From positions 1 through 64,000 of the forward strand of contig JABJKE010000029.1 of NCBI GenBank assembly GCA_018660505.1: a stretch of 64,000 bases of DNA. Reading direction: 5' to 3'. Position numbers and translations under genes: made by a program. Shown one piece after another: positions 36,503 through 45,890 of this stretch. Source of the DNA: Rhodobiaceae bacterium. GTDB lineage: Bacteria; Pseudomonadota; Alphaproteobacteria; RS24. The notes below the pieces were generated by a model. The model searched no databases. It had not been told where the DNA came from and saw nothing but the letters and a program-made list of their open reading frames with translations. How positions within the stretch are numbered: the first letter of the stretch is position 1; the number at the start of each line of letters is the position of its first letter.

Positions 36503-36531
36503 ATAATGTTCACTTTTTGTTCTTTTGTCAA
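36503..36531 (-). promoter_or_regulatory. Promoter of the 34-codon gene
   Basis: Minus strand: TTGACA (-35, 36526-36531, full consensus), 17-bp spacer, CATTAT (-10, 36503-36508). The transcription start would fall about 12 bp before the ATG. It begins ~57 bp after the lolD stop, so the small gene has its own strong promoter. Confidence 0.7.
36508..36522. promoter_or_regulatory. Perfect LexA box GTTC-N7-GTTC
   Basis: GTTCACTTTTTGTTC on the plus strand (GAAC-N7-GAAC on the minus) is an exact match to the alphaproteobacterial LexA operator. It sits inside the -35/-10 spacer of the promoter at 36503-36531, where bound LexA would exclude RNA polymerase. Confidence 0.85.
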
Positions 36532-36587
36532 CCCCCTTGGAGAACAAGCTTAAAGGCTCAGTTTTCTGGCGTTTCTTAATATTTAAA

Positions 36588-37265
36588 TTAAACGGTTGTA
36601 ATCAGCCCGTCGCGCAAGCGCACGATGCGGTCGGCGCGCGCCGCCAAATCCATATCATGGGTCGCCAGCAAAACCGAACTGCCTTGCGCGCGCGCTTCGC
36701 TGAGCAAAAGATCGGCAACTTTATCGCCAGCTGCGCCATCGAGGCTGCCCGTGGGCTCATCGGCCAGCACCAAAGCGGGCCTATTGGTCAGCGCGCGGGC
36801 AATGGCCACACGTTGTTGTTCGCCGCCGGAAAGCTGCGACGGCAAATGGCTCGCCCTATCGGCCAAACCCAGTTTCTCAATCAAGGCAGAGGCTTTGGCC
36901 AAAGCTTGTGCTTTGCTATCGCCCGCCAAACGCGCCGGCATGGCGACGTTCTCCAGCGCAGTGAACTCGGGCAATAAATTATGGAATTGATAGACAAAGC
37001 CGATATGTGCGCGGCGCAACGCCGTGCGGGCTTTATCATCGGCATCGGTAACCACCTGCCCCTTTAGGGTAAGGCTGCCCTGCTCTGGCTTTTCCATCAG
37101 CCCGGCGATATGCAAGAGGCTCGATTTGCCCGAGCCGCTGGGCCCGACAAGTGCCACCACTTCGCCTTGGCCAATTTCCAAGGCGGCGCCTTGCAGCACG
37201 GGCAAAACCTTGGTGCCCTGCTGGAAGCTCTGATGGATATTGGTAAGGGCGAAATGGCTACTCAT
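36588..37265 (-). CDS. lolD: Lipoprotein-releasing ABC transporter ATPase LolD
   Basis: ATPase that powers extraction of lipoproteins from the inner membrane for delivery to LolA. 225 residues. Walker A GPSGSGKSS at 41-49, the signature LSGGEQQRVAIARAL, Walker B LVLADEPTGSLD and the H-loop ATHDMDLA. Its first 8 bp overlap the end of lolC, so the two are translationally coupled. Confidence 0.96.
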   Translation of the reverse strand: MSSHFALTNIHQSFQQGTKVLPVLQGAALEIGQGEVVALVGPSGSGKSSLLHIAGLMEKPEQGSLTLKGQVVTDADDKARTALRRAHIGFVYQFHNLLPEFTALENVAMPARLAGDSKAQALAKASALIEKLGLADRASHLPSQLSGGEQQRVAIARALTNRPALVLADEPTGSLDGAAGDKVADLLLSEARAQGSSVLLATHDMDLAARADRIVRLRDGLITTV

Positions 37266-38511
37266 TGCGCAAAGCCTCCACAGGTTCCATGGAAGCCGCT
37301 CGCCAAGCCGGGTAAAGCGTCGAGAAAAACGACAGGGTCAGCGCCATGCCGGTAACTTGCAGCAAATCTTTGGTCAGGATAAGCGCTGGCATGCGCTCGA
37401 GAAAATACACTTCGGCGGGAAACAGATTGGCGCCCGTCGACCAAATGAGGAATTGTCGAATTTCTTCAATATAGGCACAAAACAACGTCCCCAGCCCCAC
37501 GCCCGCTATCGTGCCAAATACGCCAATGCTGGCGCCCGTGATGAAAAACACTCGCAATATCAGCCCGCGCGACGCCCCCATAGAGCGCAAAACGGCGATA
37601 TCCCGCCCCTTATCGCGCACCAACATCACCAGACCGGAAATAATATTCAGCGCCGCGACCAGCAAAATCATCGTCAAAATCATAAACATGACATTGCGCT
37701 CGACCTCTAGCGCACCCGCCAATGTGCTATTGCTCTGTTTCCAATCGACGACATAATGCCCCGCGCCCACCACATCGCGCAATTCGGGCGCGCGTTGGTC
37801 AATCGTATCTGGGTCGTCCAGTACCACATCAATGGCGCCTTGGTTTTCGCTGAGGCCAAAAAACGCGCCCGCCGAACCGATGGGCATAAAGGTGAAATTC
37901 AAATCATATTCCGATAGGCCAATGCGAAAAATCGCCGCCAATTTAAACTGTTTCAACCGCGGCGCCGTGCCAAAGGGCGTTATCGTGCCGCGCGGCGAAA
38001 TGAGCGACACACGGTCGCCAATTTTAAAGCCATGGCGTTCCGCCAAGCGCACGCCCATGGCAATCGTATTGGTTCCGGTTAAATCATCCAGCGACCCGTC
38101 GATGATATTGCCTTGCAAGCTCGGCAATTGTTTCAGCTTATCGAGCGGCAAGCCGCGCACCAAAACACCGCGCACGGCAGACCCAGACGACAACATGGCT
38201 TGGCCATCGACCAAGGGCGTGGCGAACACCACGCCATCCGCCACTTCGAGTTTTTTCACCAAAGCGTCGCGGTCGATAAATTCATTTTGATAGGCGCGAA
38301 TGGTGGCATGGCCATTGACGCCGAGAATACGCTCCAATAAATCAGCGCGAAAGCCCGTCATCACCGCCATCACAACAATCAGCGTGGCGACGCCCAACAT
38401 AATGCCAATAAAGGAAATGCCGGCAATGACCGAGATGAAACTCTCGCGTCGGCGAGAGCGCAGATAGCGGCCAGCAATTTGCCATTCTAGGGCGCCAAAG
38501 GCTCGCGTCAT
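37258..38511 (-). CDS. lolC: Lipoprotein-releasing ABC transporter permease (LolC/LolE family)
   Basis: 417 residues from the ATG at 38511 (MTRAFGALEWQIAGRYLRSRR); the longer frame overlaps proS. One membrane helix near the N-terminus (~28-50), a large periplasmic domain (~50-270) and three C-terminal helices, the LolCE/MacB-permease topology. Only one permease gene accompanies lolD, so the transporter is probably a homodimer of this protein, as in other alphaproteobacteria. Confidence 0.94.
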   Translation of the reverse strand: MTRAFGALEWQIAGRYLRSRRRESFISVIAGISFIGIMLGVATLIVVMAVMTGFRADLLERILGVNGHATIRAYQNEFIDRDALVKKLEVADGVVFATPLVDGQAMLSSGSAVRGVLVRGLPLDKLKQLPSLQGNIIDGSLDDLTGTNTIAMGVRLAERHGFKIGDRVSLISPRGTITPFGTAPRLKQFKLAAIFRIGLSEYDLNFTFMPIGSAGAFFGLSENQGAIDVVLDDPDTIDQRAPELRDVVGAGHYVVDWKQSNSTLAGALEVERNVMFMILTMILLVAALNIISGLVMLVRDKGRDIAVLRSMGASRGLILRVFFITGASIGVFGTIAGVGLGTLFCAYIEEIRQFLIWSTGANLFPAEVYFLERMPALILTKDLLQVTGMALTLSFFSTLYPAWRAASMEPVEALRNE

Positions 38512-38539
38512 AGGGCTATCCTGCTTTCCATCTCTCGTT

Positions 38540-39907
38540 CTATTGGGCGCTTTCGGGCGGCGACGACAGTAAGGCAATCGCCGCGTCCAGAGCCAATACG
38601 TGTTTTTCGCCGGTAGCGCGGTTTTTTATCTCGACTTCTTGCCCCTCGGCCCCGCGCGGGCCAATCACCGCCTGCCAAGGCAAGCCGATGAGGTCCATGG
38701 TCGAGAATTTAGCGCCCGCCCTTTCGTCTCTATCATCATAGAGAACATCAAGGCCGTTTTGTGACAGCGTGTCAAACAGGCGCGCGCACAGAGCATCACA
38801 GCCCTCATGGCCCGGTTTTAGGTTAATCAGCCCCACATGAAAGGGCGCCACCGCCCACGGCCAGACAATGCCATCGTCGTCATGGCTGGCCTCGATAATG
38901 CCCCCCACCAAACGCGATATGCCAATGCCGTAAGAGCCGCTATGCACGGCCGTGTCTTTGCCATCGGGGCCCGCCACCAGCGCTTTCATCGCGGTGGAAT
39001 ATTTTTGTCCGAAGTAGAAAATATGCCCCACTTCAATGCCGCGCGCGGTCACTTGCTTGTCGGCGGGCACTTGCGCTTCAAACATCGCGCTATCATGCAT
39101 TTCGTCGGAACGCGCATAATATTGCGTGAAGCTTTCGATGAGAGGTGCCAAATCGCCAGTGTCGTCCCCCATAAGCTCGGCCTCCGGCACGGGCAAATCG
39201 AGGATATCGCTATGGCAAAAAACCTCCGACTCGCCGGTCTCGGCGAGGATGATAAATTCATGGCTCAAATCGCCGCCAATCGGCCCCGTGTCGGCCGCCA
39301 CCGGCATGGCTTTGAGCCCCATGCGACGAAAGCTGCGCAGATAAGCGAGGAACATTTTATAATAGGCGGTGCGGGCGGAAGCCTCGTCGATATCGAAACT
39401 ATAGCCATCTTTCATCAAAAACTCGCGGCCACGCATCACCCCAAACCGAGGGCGAATCTCGTCGCGGAATTTCCACTGAATATGATACAGGTTTTTCGGC
39501 AAATCCTTATAGCTGACCACATTATCGCGAAAAATCTGCGTAATCAGCTCTTCATTGGTCGGCCCGTAAAGCAGGTCTCTGCCATGGCGGTCGGTGATGC
39601 GCAGCATTTCTTTGCCATAATCTTCATAACGCCCCGACTCGCGCCAAATATCGGCCGATTGCAAAGTCGGCATCAACATTTCAATGGCGCCCGCTTTGGC
39701 TTGCTCTTCGCGCACAATGGTTTCGATTTTGCGCAAAGCCTTGAGGCCCAGAGGCAGCCAGCTATATAGGCCCGCAGCGCTTTGGCGCACCATCCCGGCC
39801 CGCAACATCAATCGATGCGAGACAATTTGCGCCTCGGAAGGGGTCTCTTTCAGCGTCGGTAAAAAATAATTCGACATCCGCTGCGACTGGCTTTGGGGTG
39901 AAGACAT
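38540..39907 (-). CDS. proS: Prolyl-tRNA synthetase, short alphaproteobacterial type
   Basis: Charges tRNA-Pro. About 455 residues from the ATG at 39907; an internal ATG at 39877 ([11 protein letters not shown]) is nearer the conserved core and may be used. Class II motifs are [35 protein letters not shown] and [17 protein letters not shown]. The ~180-residue editing insertion of E. coli-type ProS is missing, as is normal for the shorter alphaproteobacterial form. The C-terminal anticodon-binding domain is complete. It lies 28 bp upstream of lolC. Confidence 0.96.
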   Translation of the reverse strand: MSSPQSQSQRMSNYFLPTLKETPSEAQIVSHRLMLRAGMVRQSAAGLYSWLPLGLKALRKIETIVREEQAKAGAIEMLMPTLQSADIWRESGRYEDYGKEMLRITDRHGRDLLYGPTNEELITQIFRDNVVSYKDLPKNLYHIQWKFRDEIRPRFGVMRGREFLMKDGYSFDIDEASARTAYYKMFLAYLRSFRRMGLKAMPVAADTGPIGGDLSHEFIILAETGESEVFCHSDILDLPVPEAELMGDDTGDLAPLIESFTQYYARSDEMHDSAMFEAQVPADKQVTARGIEVGHIFYFGQKYSTAMKALVAGPDGKDTAVHSGSYGIGISRLVGGIIEASHDDDGIVWPWAVAPFHVGLINLKPGHEGCDALCARLFDTLSQNGLDVLYDDRDERAGAKFSTMDLIGLPWQAVIGPRGAEGQEVEIKNRATGEKHVLALDAAIALLSSPPESAQ

Positions 39908-40040
39908 GCTCAATTCCTTACAGGTTTAAACTTACGTAAGTCATAACATGACGGGTTTCTCACGCAAGCAAATGTCCTTCGGGGCCAAAAGAATTTTACC
40001 CAAAGGGCAAAAAAAAGATGACAGTCGGATGGAATATAGT

Positions 40041-40158
40041 TACCTTTTTTACGTGGATGAGGACCTCGTGTCCTCGGGTTTTGGGAGGAACCTTTCGAGC
40101 TTGCTCGAAGCACATAGATAGCGAGGTCATCGATGCAAATCGAAGATCTCGCTTTTTT
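40041..40158 (+). ncRNA. Candidate plus-strand small RNA in the proS/DUF1467 gap
   Basis: Three consecutive hairpins on the plus strand: GAGGAC/GTCCTC (40059-40075, loop CTCGT), TTCGAG/CTCGAA (40094-40109, loop CTTG) and the terminator stem at 40121-40158. No plus-strand protein gene exists nearby to use this terminator. The 5' end is a guess from a TATAGT at 40035-40040 with no good -35. It does not match SRP RNA, 6S RNA or tmRNA landmarks that I know. It overlaps the proS upstream region in antisense. Confidence 0.5.
40121..40158 (+). terminator. Strong intrinsic terminator on the plus strand
   Basis: GCGAGGTCATCGAT (40121-40134) pairs with ATCGAAGATCTCGC (40139-40152) around GCAA. The stem has 14 positions with one G-U pair and one A-A mismatch. 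Six T follow at 40153-40158. The T-run exists only in the plus orientation. Confidence 0.85.
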
Positions 40159-40166
40159 ATGCCGCG

Positions 40167-40451
40167 CTAGCGCTGGCCGCGATAATCCGGCAAAAACGGG
40201 ATATCCGCATTGGCCAAAGCGCCGCTGGTCAACAGCCAGTAAATCGCCGCATAAAGCACCCCAGACACCAAAGTGGTAATCAGCAATTTACGGCCAATGC
40301 GGGGTTGGGCGGGCGCACTGCCTTCCGAGCCAGGCACCACTTCGCCAGCCTCCGCTTGGGAAACCACGCCGAAAGGCAAAACCATAAACAAGGTTAAAAA
40401 CCAAACGATGCCATAAATCGCGCTTCCAAAAATAAAACCAACCTCAATCAT
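40167..40451 (-). CDS. DUF1467 family membrane protein
   Basis: 94 residues with two membrane helices (residues ~8-28 and ~55-75) separated by a Ser/Glu/Pro-rich linker. The pattern IYGIVWFLTLFMVLPFGV in helix one is the DUF1467 hallmark. Members are confined mostly to alphaproteobacteria and are regularly encoded between rnj and proS, as here. The function is unknown. Confidence 0.88.
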   Translation of the reverse strand: MIEVGFIFGSAIYGIVWFLTLFMVLPFGVVSQAEAGEVVPGSEGSAPAQPRIGRKLLITTLVSGVLYAAIYWLLTSGALANADIPFLPDYRGQR

Positions 40452-40462
40452 ATCGCCTCTCC

Positions 40463-42121
40463 CTAGACCTCAATAAAGCTTACCAGCACCATCGGCTTTT
40501 TGCCCCAACGACGCGCCATCTCGCGGCGCACGCCAATGCGAATATCATTCTCTGCCCGCTCGGGCGTCAACTTGCCGCTAGAAGGAATGGCGCGCTCCAC
40601 CGCATCCAGCGCCCAATCGACGAGTTTCACCAGTCCATCATCTTCGGGCAGACCGGCGGTAGATACTTCAAAGCGTCCGGCCAGACGATTGCCTTGGTCG
40701 ATGGGAATGGCGACAAAGATAACCCCCGTCTCCGACATTTTGCGTCGGTCGCGCGTTGCCAGATGTTTGCCGCTGGTAACAATCGAGCCATCCAAATAAA
40801 GCCGTCCGGTCGGCACCACGTTAATCACTTCTGTTGGCCCCGGCGCGATGCGGACCAAATCACCATTATGAATACGCAAAGGTTCTGGCACGCCCAATTC
40901 TTTGGCCAAGGCCGCATGAGCGATGAGATGGCGGTGTTCGCCATGCACAGGCAAAGCCGCACGCGGGCGCGCCCAGCTATACATATCGGCCAGCTCGTCG
41001 CGGCAGGGATGGCCCGACACATGAATATCGGTGCCATTGGGGGTCACAATCTCGACGTCCAATTGGGCTAATTTATTTTGCAGCGAGAGAATTTCTTTCT
41101 CATTGCCCGGTATCATTTTCGACGAGAAAACCACGCGGTCTCCCGCCTCTAAGGTGAGGTGCGGGTGATGCCCATTGGCCATTCGGCCCAGCGCTGCATT
41201 GGCCTCGCCTTGGCTGCCGGTGCAGCAAATCAGCAATTTATCCGGCGGTAAATAGCCCGCATCCGTATCTTCAATCAGCTCGGGAAATTGCGTCATATAG
41301 CCGGTTTTGCGCGCCGCTTGATAAATCTTATGCATGCCGCGCCCAGCCAAACATAAATGCCGCCCCGACTGCACCGCCACTTCGGCAATGCTGGTCATCC
41401 GCGCGACATTGGAGGCAAAAGTGGTAATCACCACCCGCCCCGGACTGTCTGCCACGACGTCCAAAAGATTTTTCGCCACATCGGCTTCCGAGCCCGAACG
41501 CCCTGGCGACAGCACATTGGTGCTATCGCAAATAATCGCATCTATGCCTTTGTCGCCCAGCGCCTTCAGCCGCTCGACTTCGGTTAAGCGGCCGATAATC
41601 GGATCGGGGTCAATTTTCCAATCGCCCGTATGCAAGGCGCGATAACCATCGACCTCAATGGCAATGGCGCTCGGCTCGGCAATAGAATGGGTCAGGCAGA
41701 TATAATCGATGGAAAACGGCCCTAAGTCCAAATGCGCGTCGGTGTCGATGATATTCAGCTCCACGTCCTCAAGGATACCGCGCTCGGATAATTTGCCTTT
41801 AACCAATTCCGCCGTGAACGGCGTCGCATAGAGCGGGCATTTCAACCGATGCCAAAGATGCGCCACCGCGCCAATATGGTCTTCATGGCCATGGGTCAAT
41901 AAAATGCCCAGCAGCCGGTCTTTGCGCTGCTCGATAAAGTCGATATCGGCGGTAATCAGGTCAACGCCCGGCTCGTAAGAGCCGCCAAAGGTGACGCCTA
42001 AATCCACCATCAACCAGTCGCGGTCGCCGCGCGGGCCATAGCCATAGAGATTGCAATTCATGCCAATCTCGCCAGTGCCGCCTAGAGGTAAAAATACCAA
42101 TTCGCTATTTTGCTCAGCCAT
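40463..42121 (-). CDS. rnj: Ribonuclease J
   Basis: Metallo-beta-lactamase-fold RNase with endo- and 5'-exonuclease activity, used for mRNA and rRNA maturation. 552 residues from the ATG at 42121 (MAEQNSELVFLPLGGTGEIG). The zinc motif HGHEDH is at residues 77-82. The beta-CASP domain has GSQGEANAALGRMA, and PVHGEHRHLIAHA follows. The start overlaps the birA stop by 8 bp. Confidence 0.95.
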   Translation of the reverse strand: MAEQNSELVFLPLGGTGEIGMNCNLYGYGPRGDRDWLMVDLGVTFGGSYEPGVDLITADIDFIEQRKDRLLGILLTHGHEDHIGAVAHLWHRLKCPLYATPFTAELVKGKLSERGILEDVELNIIDTDAHLDLGPFSIDYICLTHSIAEPSAIAIEVDGYRALHTGDWKIDPDPIIGRLTEVERLKALGDKGIDAIICDSTNVLSPGRSGSEADVAKNLLDVVADSPGRVVITTFASNVARMTSIAEVAVQSGRHLCLAGRGMHKIYQAARKTGYMTQFPELIEDTDAGYLPPDKLLICCTGSQGEANAALGRMANGHHPHLTLEAGDRVVFSSKMIPGNEKEILSLQNKLAQLDVEIVTPNGTDIHVSGHPCRDELADMYSWARPRAALPVHGEHRHLIAHAALAKELGVPEPLRIHNGDLVRIAPGPTEVINVVPTGRLYLDGSIVTSGKHLATRDRRKMSETGVIFVAIPIDQGNRLAGRFEVSTAGLPEDDGLVKLVDWALDAVERAIPSSGKLTPERAENDIRIGVRREMARRWGKKPMVLVSFIEV

Positions 42122-42875
42122 TTTGTCCATTCTCAGGGAAGAAAACATCCCCGGCATCTATTACATGCATCCCGCCCGCCGGGTCTTGCAGCTGCAAGGC
42201 GCCTGTTTCATCGATATCTAGAAAGATACCCTCAATCGTTTGGTTTTCCAGCCGCGCCACCAAAGGCCCGCCGATACCATGTGCCACCGCGCGCCAAGCT
42301 TGCAAAACCGGCGCGAAACCACCCATTTTCCATTGCTGGTACAGCCCCTCAAAAGCCGCCGCCAAAACCTCCAGCGCTTGTAAATTGCTGACCGATTTTC
42401 CGGTAATGGCAGATATATTCGTGGCCGGATAGGGCGTGTCTTGCGGATGCGTGGCCAAATTGAGCCCCAAGCCAATGGCCAACCAGCGCCGCTGAGGGTC
42501 TTGCTGCGTGCTTTCCAATAAAATGCCCGAGGCTTTTTTGCCATCAATCAGCACATCATTGGGCCATTTTAAACTGACGCTGGCGCCCTCGCCAATGAAA
42601 TGGCGCACCGTCGTCTCTAGCGCCAGACCTGCCACAAAGGCCAATTGGCCCGCCTGTTTGGGCTCGGGTGCGTGGGGTAAATATAGCGTGGTCATCAAAT
42701 TGCCCGACGGGCTATCCCAAGCCCGGCCGCGCCGCCCGCGCCCTGCGGTTTGCACATCGGCGATAATCCACGTTGGGATAAGGCTGTTTTCGAGCGCCAT
42801 ACGACGCGCTTCTTCATTGGTGCTATCCACCTGCGGGAGGTGGTGCAAGTGATATCCGTTTGGAAGACTTATCAC
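42114..42875 (-). CDS. birA: Biotin-[acetyl-CoA-carboxylase] ligase
   Basis: Attaches biotin to the carboxyl carrier protein. 253 residues: the catalytic and C-terminal domains only, without the N-terminal DNA-binding domain of E. coli BirA, so it should not act as a repressor. DSTNEEARR, the ATP/biotin loop GRGRRGR (45-51) and SLKWPNDVLIDGKKASGIL are present. It overlaps nuoN by 4 bp, and this link from nuoN to birA is standard in the group. Confidence 0.95.
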   Translation of the reverse strand: MISLPNGYHLHHLPQVDSTNEEARRMALENSLIPTWIIADVQTAGRGRRGRAWDSPSGNLMTTLYLPHAPEPKQAGQLAFVAGLALETTVRHFIGEGASVSLKWPNDVLIDGKKASGILLESTQQDPQRRWLAIGLGLNLATHPQDTPYPATNISAITGKSVSNLQALEVLAAAFEGLYQQWKMGGFAPVLQAWRAVAHGIGGPLVARLENQTIEGIFLDIDETGALQLQDPAGGMHVIDAGDVFFPENGQNG

Positions 42876-44347
42876 CTGGCCGATATGCCTCCGCTGGCGG
42901 TCAAAGCCGCGCCCGCCATATCCGCCAGCTCAATGAAGGGCGCTGGATAGACGAAGAATAGCAAAGTGAAAGCGGTCAACCCGCCAGCCAAAATAGCCAG
43001 CTCGCGCGGCATCGGCTCGTTAACATCTTCGCTCGGTGGGTCGAGATACATGATTTTGACAATCCGCAGATAATAATAAGCCCCGACGACACTGGCCAAA
43101 ACGCCCAGAATAGACAGGCTATAAAGCCCCGCATCGATGGCGGCGCGGAAGACGAATAATTTGCCGAAGAAACCAGCCATCGGCGGAATGCCCGCCAAGG
43201 AGAACATCAATATCGCCAGACAGCCCGCCATGAACGGACGGGTTTGGCTGAGGCCCGCCAAATCATCGATTTTTTCAACCGGCCCACTATCGCGGCGCAT
43301 CGAGAGAATGCAGGCGAAAGTGCCAAGCGTCATCACCGCATAAAGCGCCATATATAAAATCACGCTCGAAATACCAGCTGGCGACACGGCGGCAAAGCCA
43401 ACCAGCGCAAACCCCATATGGCCAATAGACGAATAAGCCATCAGGCGTTTGATATTATGTTGGCCAATCGCGGCAAAAGCCCCGAGCGCCATGCTGGCGA
43501 TGGAGATGAGAATGATAATCTGCTGCCAAGCCACCATAGCCTCGCCAAAGCCCGTCATCATGACGCGCAAGAAAATCGCCATGCCAGCCAGTTTTGGGGC
43601 GGCCGCAAAAAACGCCGTGACCGAGGTCGGCGCGCCTTCATAGACATCGGGCGTCCACATGTGAAACGGCACGGCGGAGATTTTAAACGCCAGACCCGCC
43701 ATTAGAAAGACCAGACCGATAACCTGCGCCATCGGCAAAATGCCATCTTCGGGTTGGAAAGCCATCGCAATTTCGTTGAAATTGGTGGACCCCGAAAAGC
43801 CGTAAATCAGCGACGCGCCATAGAGCAACATGCCCGAGGAAAGCGCGCCGAGAACGAAATATTTCAGCCCCGCTTCGGTCGAGCGCAGACTGTCGCGATT
43901 GATCGCCGCGACCACATAAAGCGCCAGAGATTGCAGCTCAATGCCCATATAAAGCGAAATCAAATCATTGGCCGAAATCATCAGCCCCATGCCCGTTGCG
44001 GCGAGAACCAGCAGGATAGAATGTTCAAAACGGGCGAGTTTCTCGCGCCGCAGAAACCGCTGCGACATGATAATCGCCAGCGCGGTGGCGCCAAAAGTCA
44101 GCACTTTCATCAGCGCGGCAAAACTATCCATGACGAAAGATTTGTTAAACGCATAGGCCGTCGCATCGGATGCATAGCCGGCGGCCAAAACCGCCGCCAA
44201 AGCCAGCAGTCCCACGGCGCCATAATCGACCGAGCGCGTGGCATCTTTTTCAGAGAAAGCGCCAACCATTAACAATCCCATAGCGCCGAGGAAAAGCACC
44301 AGCTCGGGCAGGATAAGAAGCATGTCGTTCATAAATTGCGTTGTCAT
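42872..44347 (-). CDS. nuoN: NADH-quinone oxidoreductase subunit N
   Basis: Antiporter-like proton-pumping subunit of the membrane arm of complex I. 491 residues, about 14 membrane helices. ISANDLISLYMGIELQSLALYV carries the conserved Glu of helix 5, and FKISAVPFHMWTPDVYEGAP and RLMAYSSIGHMGFALVG the central lysines. It is the last of the fourteen nuo genes and overlaps birA by ATGA. Confidence 0.97.
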   Translation of the reverse strand: MTTQFMNDMLLILPELVLFLGAMGLLMVGAFSEKDATRSVDYGAVGLLALAAVLAAGYASDATAYAFNKSFVMDSFAALMKVLTFGATALAIIMSQRFLRREKLARFEHSILLVLAATGMGLMISANDLISLYMGIELQSLALYVVAAINRDSLRSTEAGLKYFVLGALSSGMLLYGASLIYGFSGSTNFNEIAMAFQPEDGILPMAQVIGLVFLMAGLAFKISAVPFHMWTPDVYEGAPTSVTAFFAAAPKLAGMAIFLRVMMTGFGEAMVAWQQIIILISIASMALGAFAAIGQHNIKRLMAYSSIGHMGFALVGFAAVSPAGISSVILYMALYAVMTLGTFACILSMRRDSGPVEKIDDLAGLSQTRPFMAGCLAILMFSLAGIPPMAGFFGKLFVFRAAIDAGLYSLSILGVLASVVGAYYYLRIVKIMYLDPPSEDVNEPMPRELAILAGGLTAFTLLFFVYPAPFIELADMAGAALTASGGISAR

Positions 44348-44351
44348 TATC

Positions 44352-45869
44352 TTACTCCACCGGCTTGGCTTCGAAGCCAGAATAGTGATTGGCCACGGCT
44401 TCTTGATAGCCAGCCACCAGTGCCTCGACAGAAGGCGCCGTCAGCTCAAGAATAGGCATGGGCCAGAAACCGAAGACGAGAGTCGCCAGAACCAAAGGCG
44501 CGATGATGAATATTTCGCGCCGATCCATATCGCCGATTTGCTGCAAGCCTTCGTGCTCGATGCGGCCAAAGCTGACGCGGCGATAAAGCGATAAAGCATA
44601 GACCGCCGAGAAAATAACCCCGCTGGCCGCAAATAAAGCCGTCCACGTGCTGACTTGGAAGGTGCCAATAATCGTCAAAAACTCACCCACAAAACCCGAT
44701 GTGCCCGGCAAGCCGACATTGGCCATGGTGAACAATAAGAACACCGTGGCAAAAATCGGCATCCGATTGGCCAAGCCGCCATAGGCCGCAATGTCGCGCG
44801 TGTGCATACGGTCGTAAACCACGCCGACGCATAAAAACAGCGCACCCGAAATCCAACCATGCGACAGCATTTGAAACACCGCACCCTGCACGCCTTGCAT
44901 TGTGGCGGAGAAAATCCCCATGGTCACAAAGCCCATATGCGCGACGGAAGAATAAGCGATGAGCTTTTTCATATCCTCTTGGGCAAAAGCCACCAGCGAT
45001 GTGTAGACAATAGCAATGGCGCTGAGTGCCAGCACCATGGGCGAGAAAAAATCGGAGGCGATGGGGAACATTGGCAAAGAGAACCGCAAGAAACCATAGC
45101 CGCCCATTTTCAAAAGCACGCCAGCCAGAATAACCGAACCCGCCGTTGGCGCTTCCACATGCGCATCTGGCAACCAAGTATGCACTGGCCACATCGGCAT
45201 TTTGACGGCGAAACTGGCGAAGAACGCCAACCATAACCACGTCTGCACATCGGCCTCAAAACCATGTGCCGCCAAGTCTGGAATAAACGTCGTGCCCTCC
45301 TGCCAATACATATACAGAATAGCCAGCAGCATCAGCACCGAGCCGATGAGCGTATAGAGGAAGAATTTAAAGCTCGCATAAATCCGTCGCGCGCCGCCCC
45401 AAATGCCAATAATCAGGAACATGGGAATGAGACCCGCTTCGAAGAAGAGATAGAATAAAATAATATCCATCGAGCAGAAAACGCCAATCATCAGGGTTTC
45501 CAGCACCAAGAAAGCCAGCATATATTCGCGCACGCGGGTTTTTATCGATACCCAACTGGCCAGAATGCAAATCGGCATTAAGGCCGCCGTTAGCAAAACA
45601 AACAGCACGGAAATGCCATCTACGCCCATGGCGTAGTCAATGCCGGGCGCCAACCATTGCGCGCGTTCGACGAATTGATAGCCCGCCTCGCTGCCGTCAA
45701 AGCGGGTGACCATGAAAATACTCAGCAGCAAAGTCACCACTGTGGTCCACAGCGCCACAGCGCGCGAATTGGCGGCTACGGTTTCTTCGTCGCCGCGCAC
45801 CAATAAGATGAACAGCGCGCCAAGCAGCGGCAAAAACGTCAGGGTCGAGAGAAGCGGCCAATCAATCAT
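44352..45869 (-). CDS. nuoM: NADH-quinone oxidoreductase subunit M
   Basis: Antiporter-like membrane-arm subunit. 505 residues, about 14 helices. [18 protein letters not shown] contains the essential Glu; [25 protein letters not shown] and [17 protein letters not shown] hold the pumping lysines and histidines. It is 4 bp upstream of nuoN. Confidence 0.97.
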   Translation of the reverse strand: MIDWPLLSTLTFLPLLGALFILLVRGDEETVAANSRAVALWTTVVTLLLSIFMVTRFDGSEAGYQFVERAQWLAPGIDYAMGVDGISVLFVLLTAALMPICILASWVSIKTRVREYMLAFLVLETLMIGVFCSMDIILFYLFFEAGLIPMFLIIGIWGGARRIYASFKFFLYTLIGSVLMLLAILYMYWQEGTTFIPDLAAHGFEADVQTWLWLAFFASFAVKMPMWPVHTWLPDAHVEAPTAGSVILAGVLLKMGGYGFLRFSLPMFPIASDFFSPMVLALSAIAIVYTSLVAFAQEDMKKLIAYSSVAHMGFVTMGIFSATMQGVQGAVFQMLSHGWISGALFLCVGVVYDRMHTRDIAAYGGLANRMPIFATVFLLFTMANVGLPGTSGFVGEFLTIIGTFQVSTWTALFAASGVIFSAVYALSLYRRVSFGRIEHEGLQQIGDMDRREIFIIAPLVLATLVFGFWPMPILELTAPSVEALVAGYQEAVANHYSGFEAKPVE

Positions 45870-45890
45870 ATGCGTATTCCTATATCTTCC

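Noticed and set aside
38837-39769. 310-codon plus-strand frame
   Set aside because: Entirely antisense to proS, whose class II motifs are intact. The His/Arg/Ala-rich product has no recognisable domain.
40041-40158. SRP RNA, 6S RNA or tmRNA in the proS/DUF1467 gap
   Set aside because: The conserved SRP tetraloop region, the 6S central bubble pattern and a tmRNA tRNA-like end are not visible, so it is left as an unnamed candidate.
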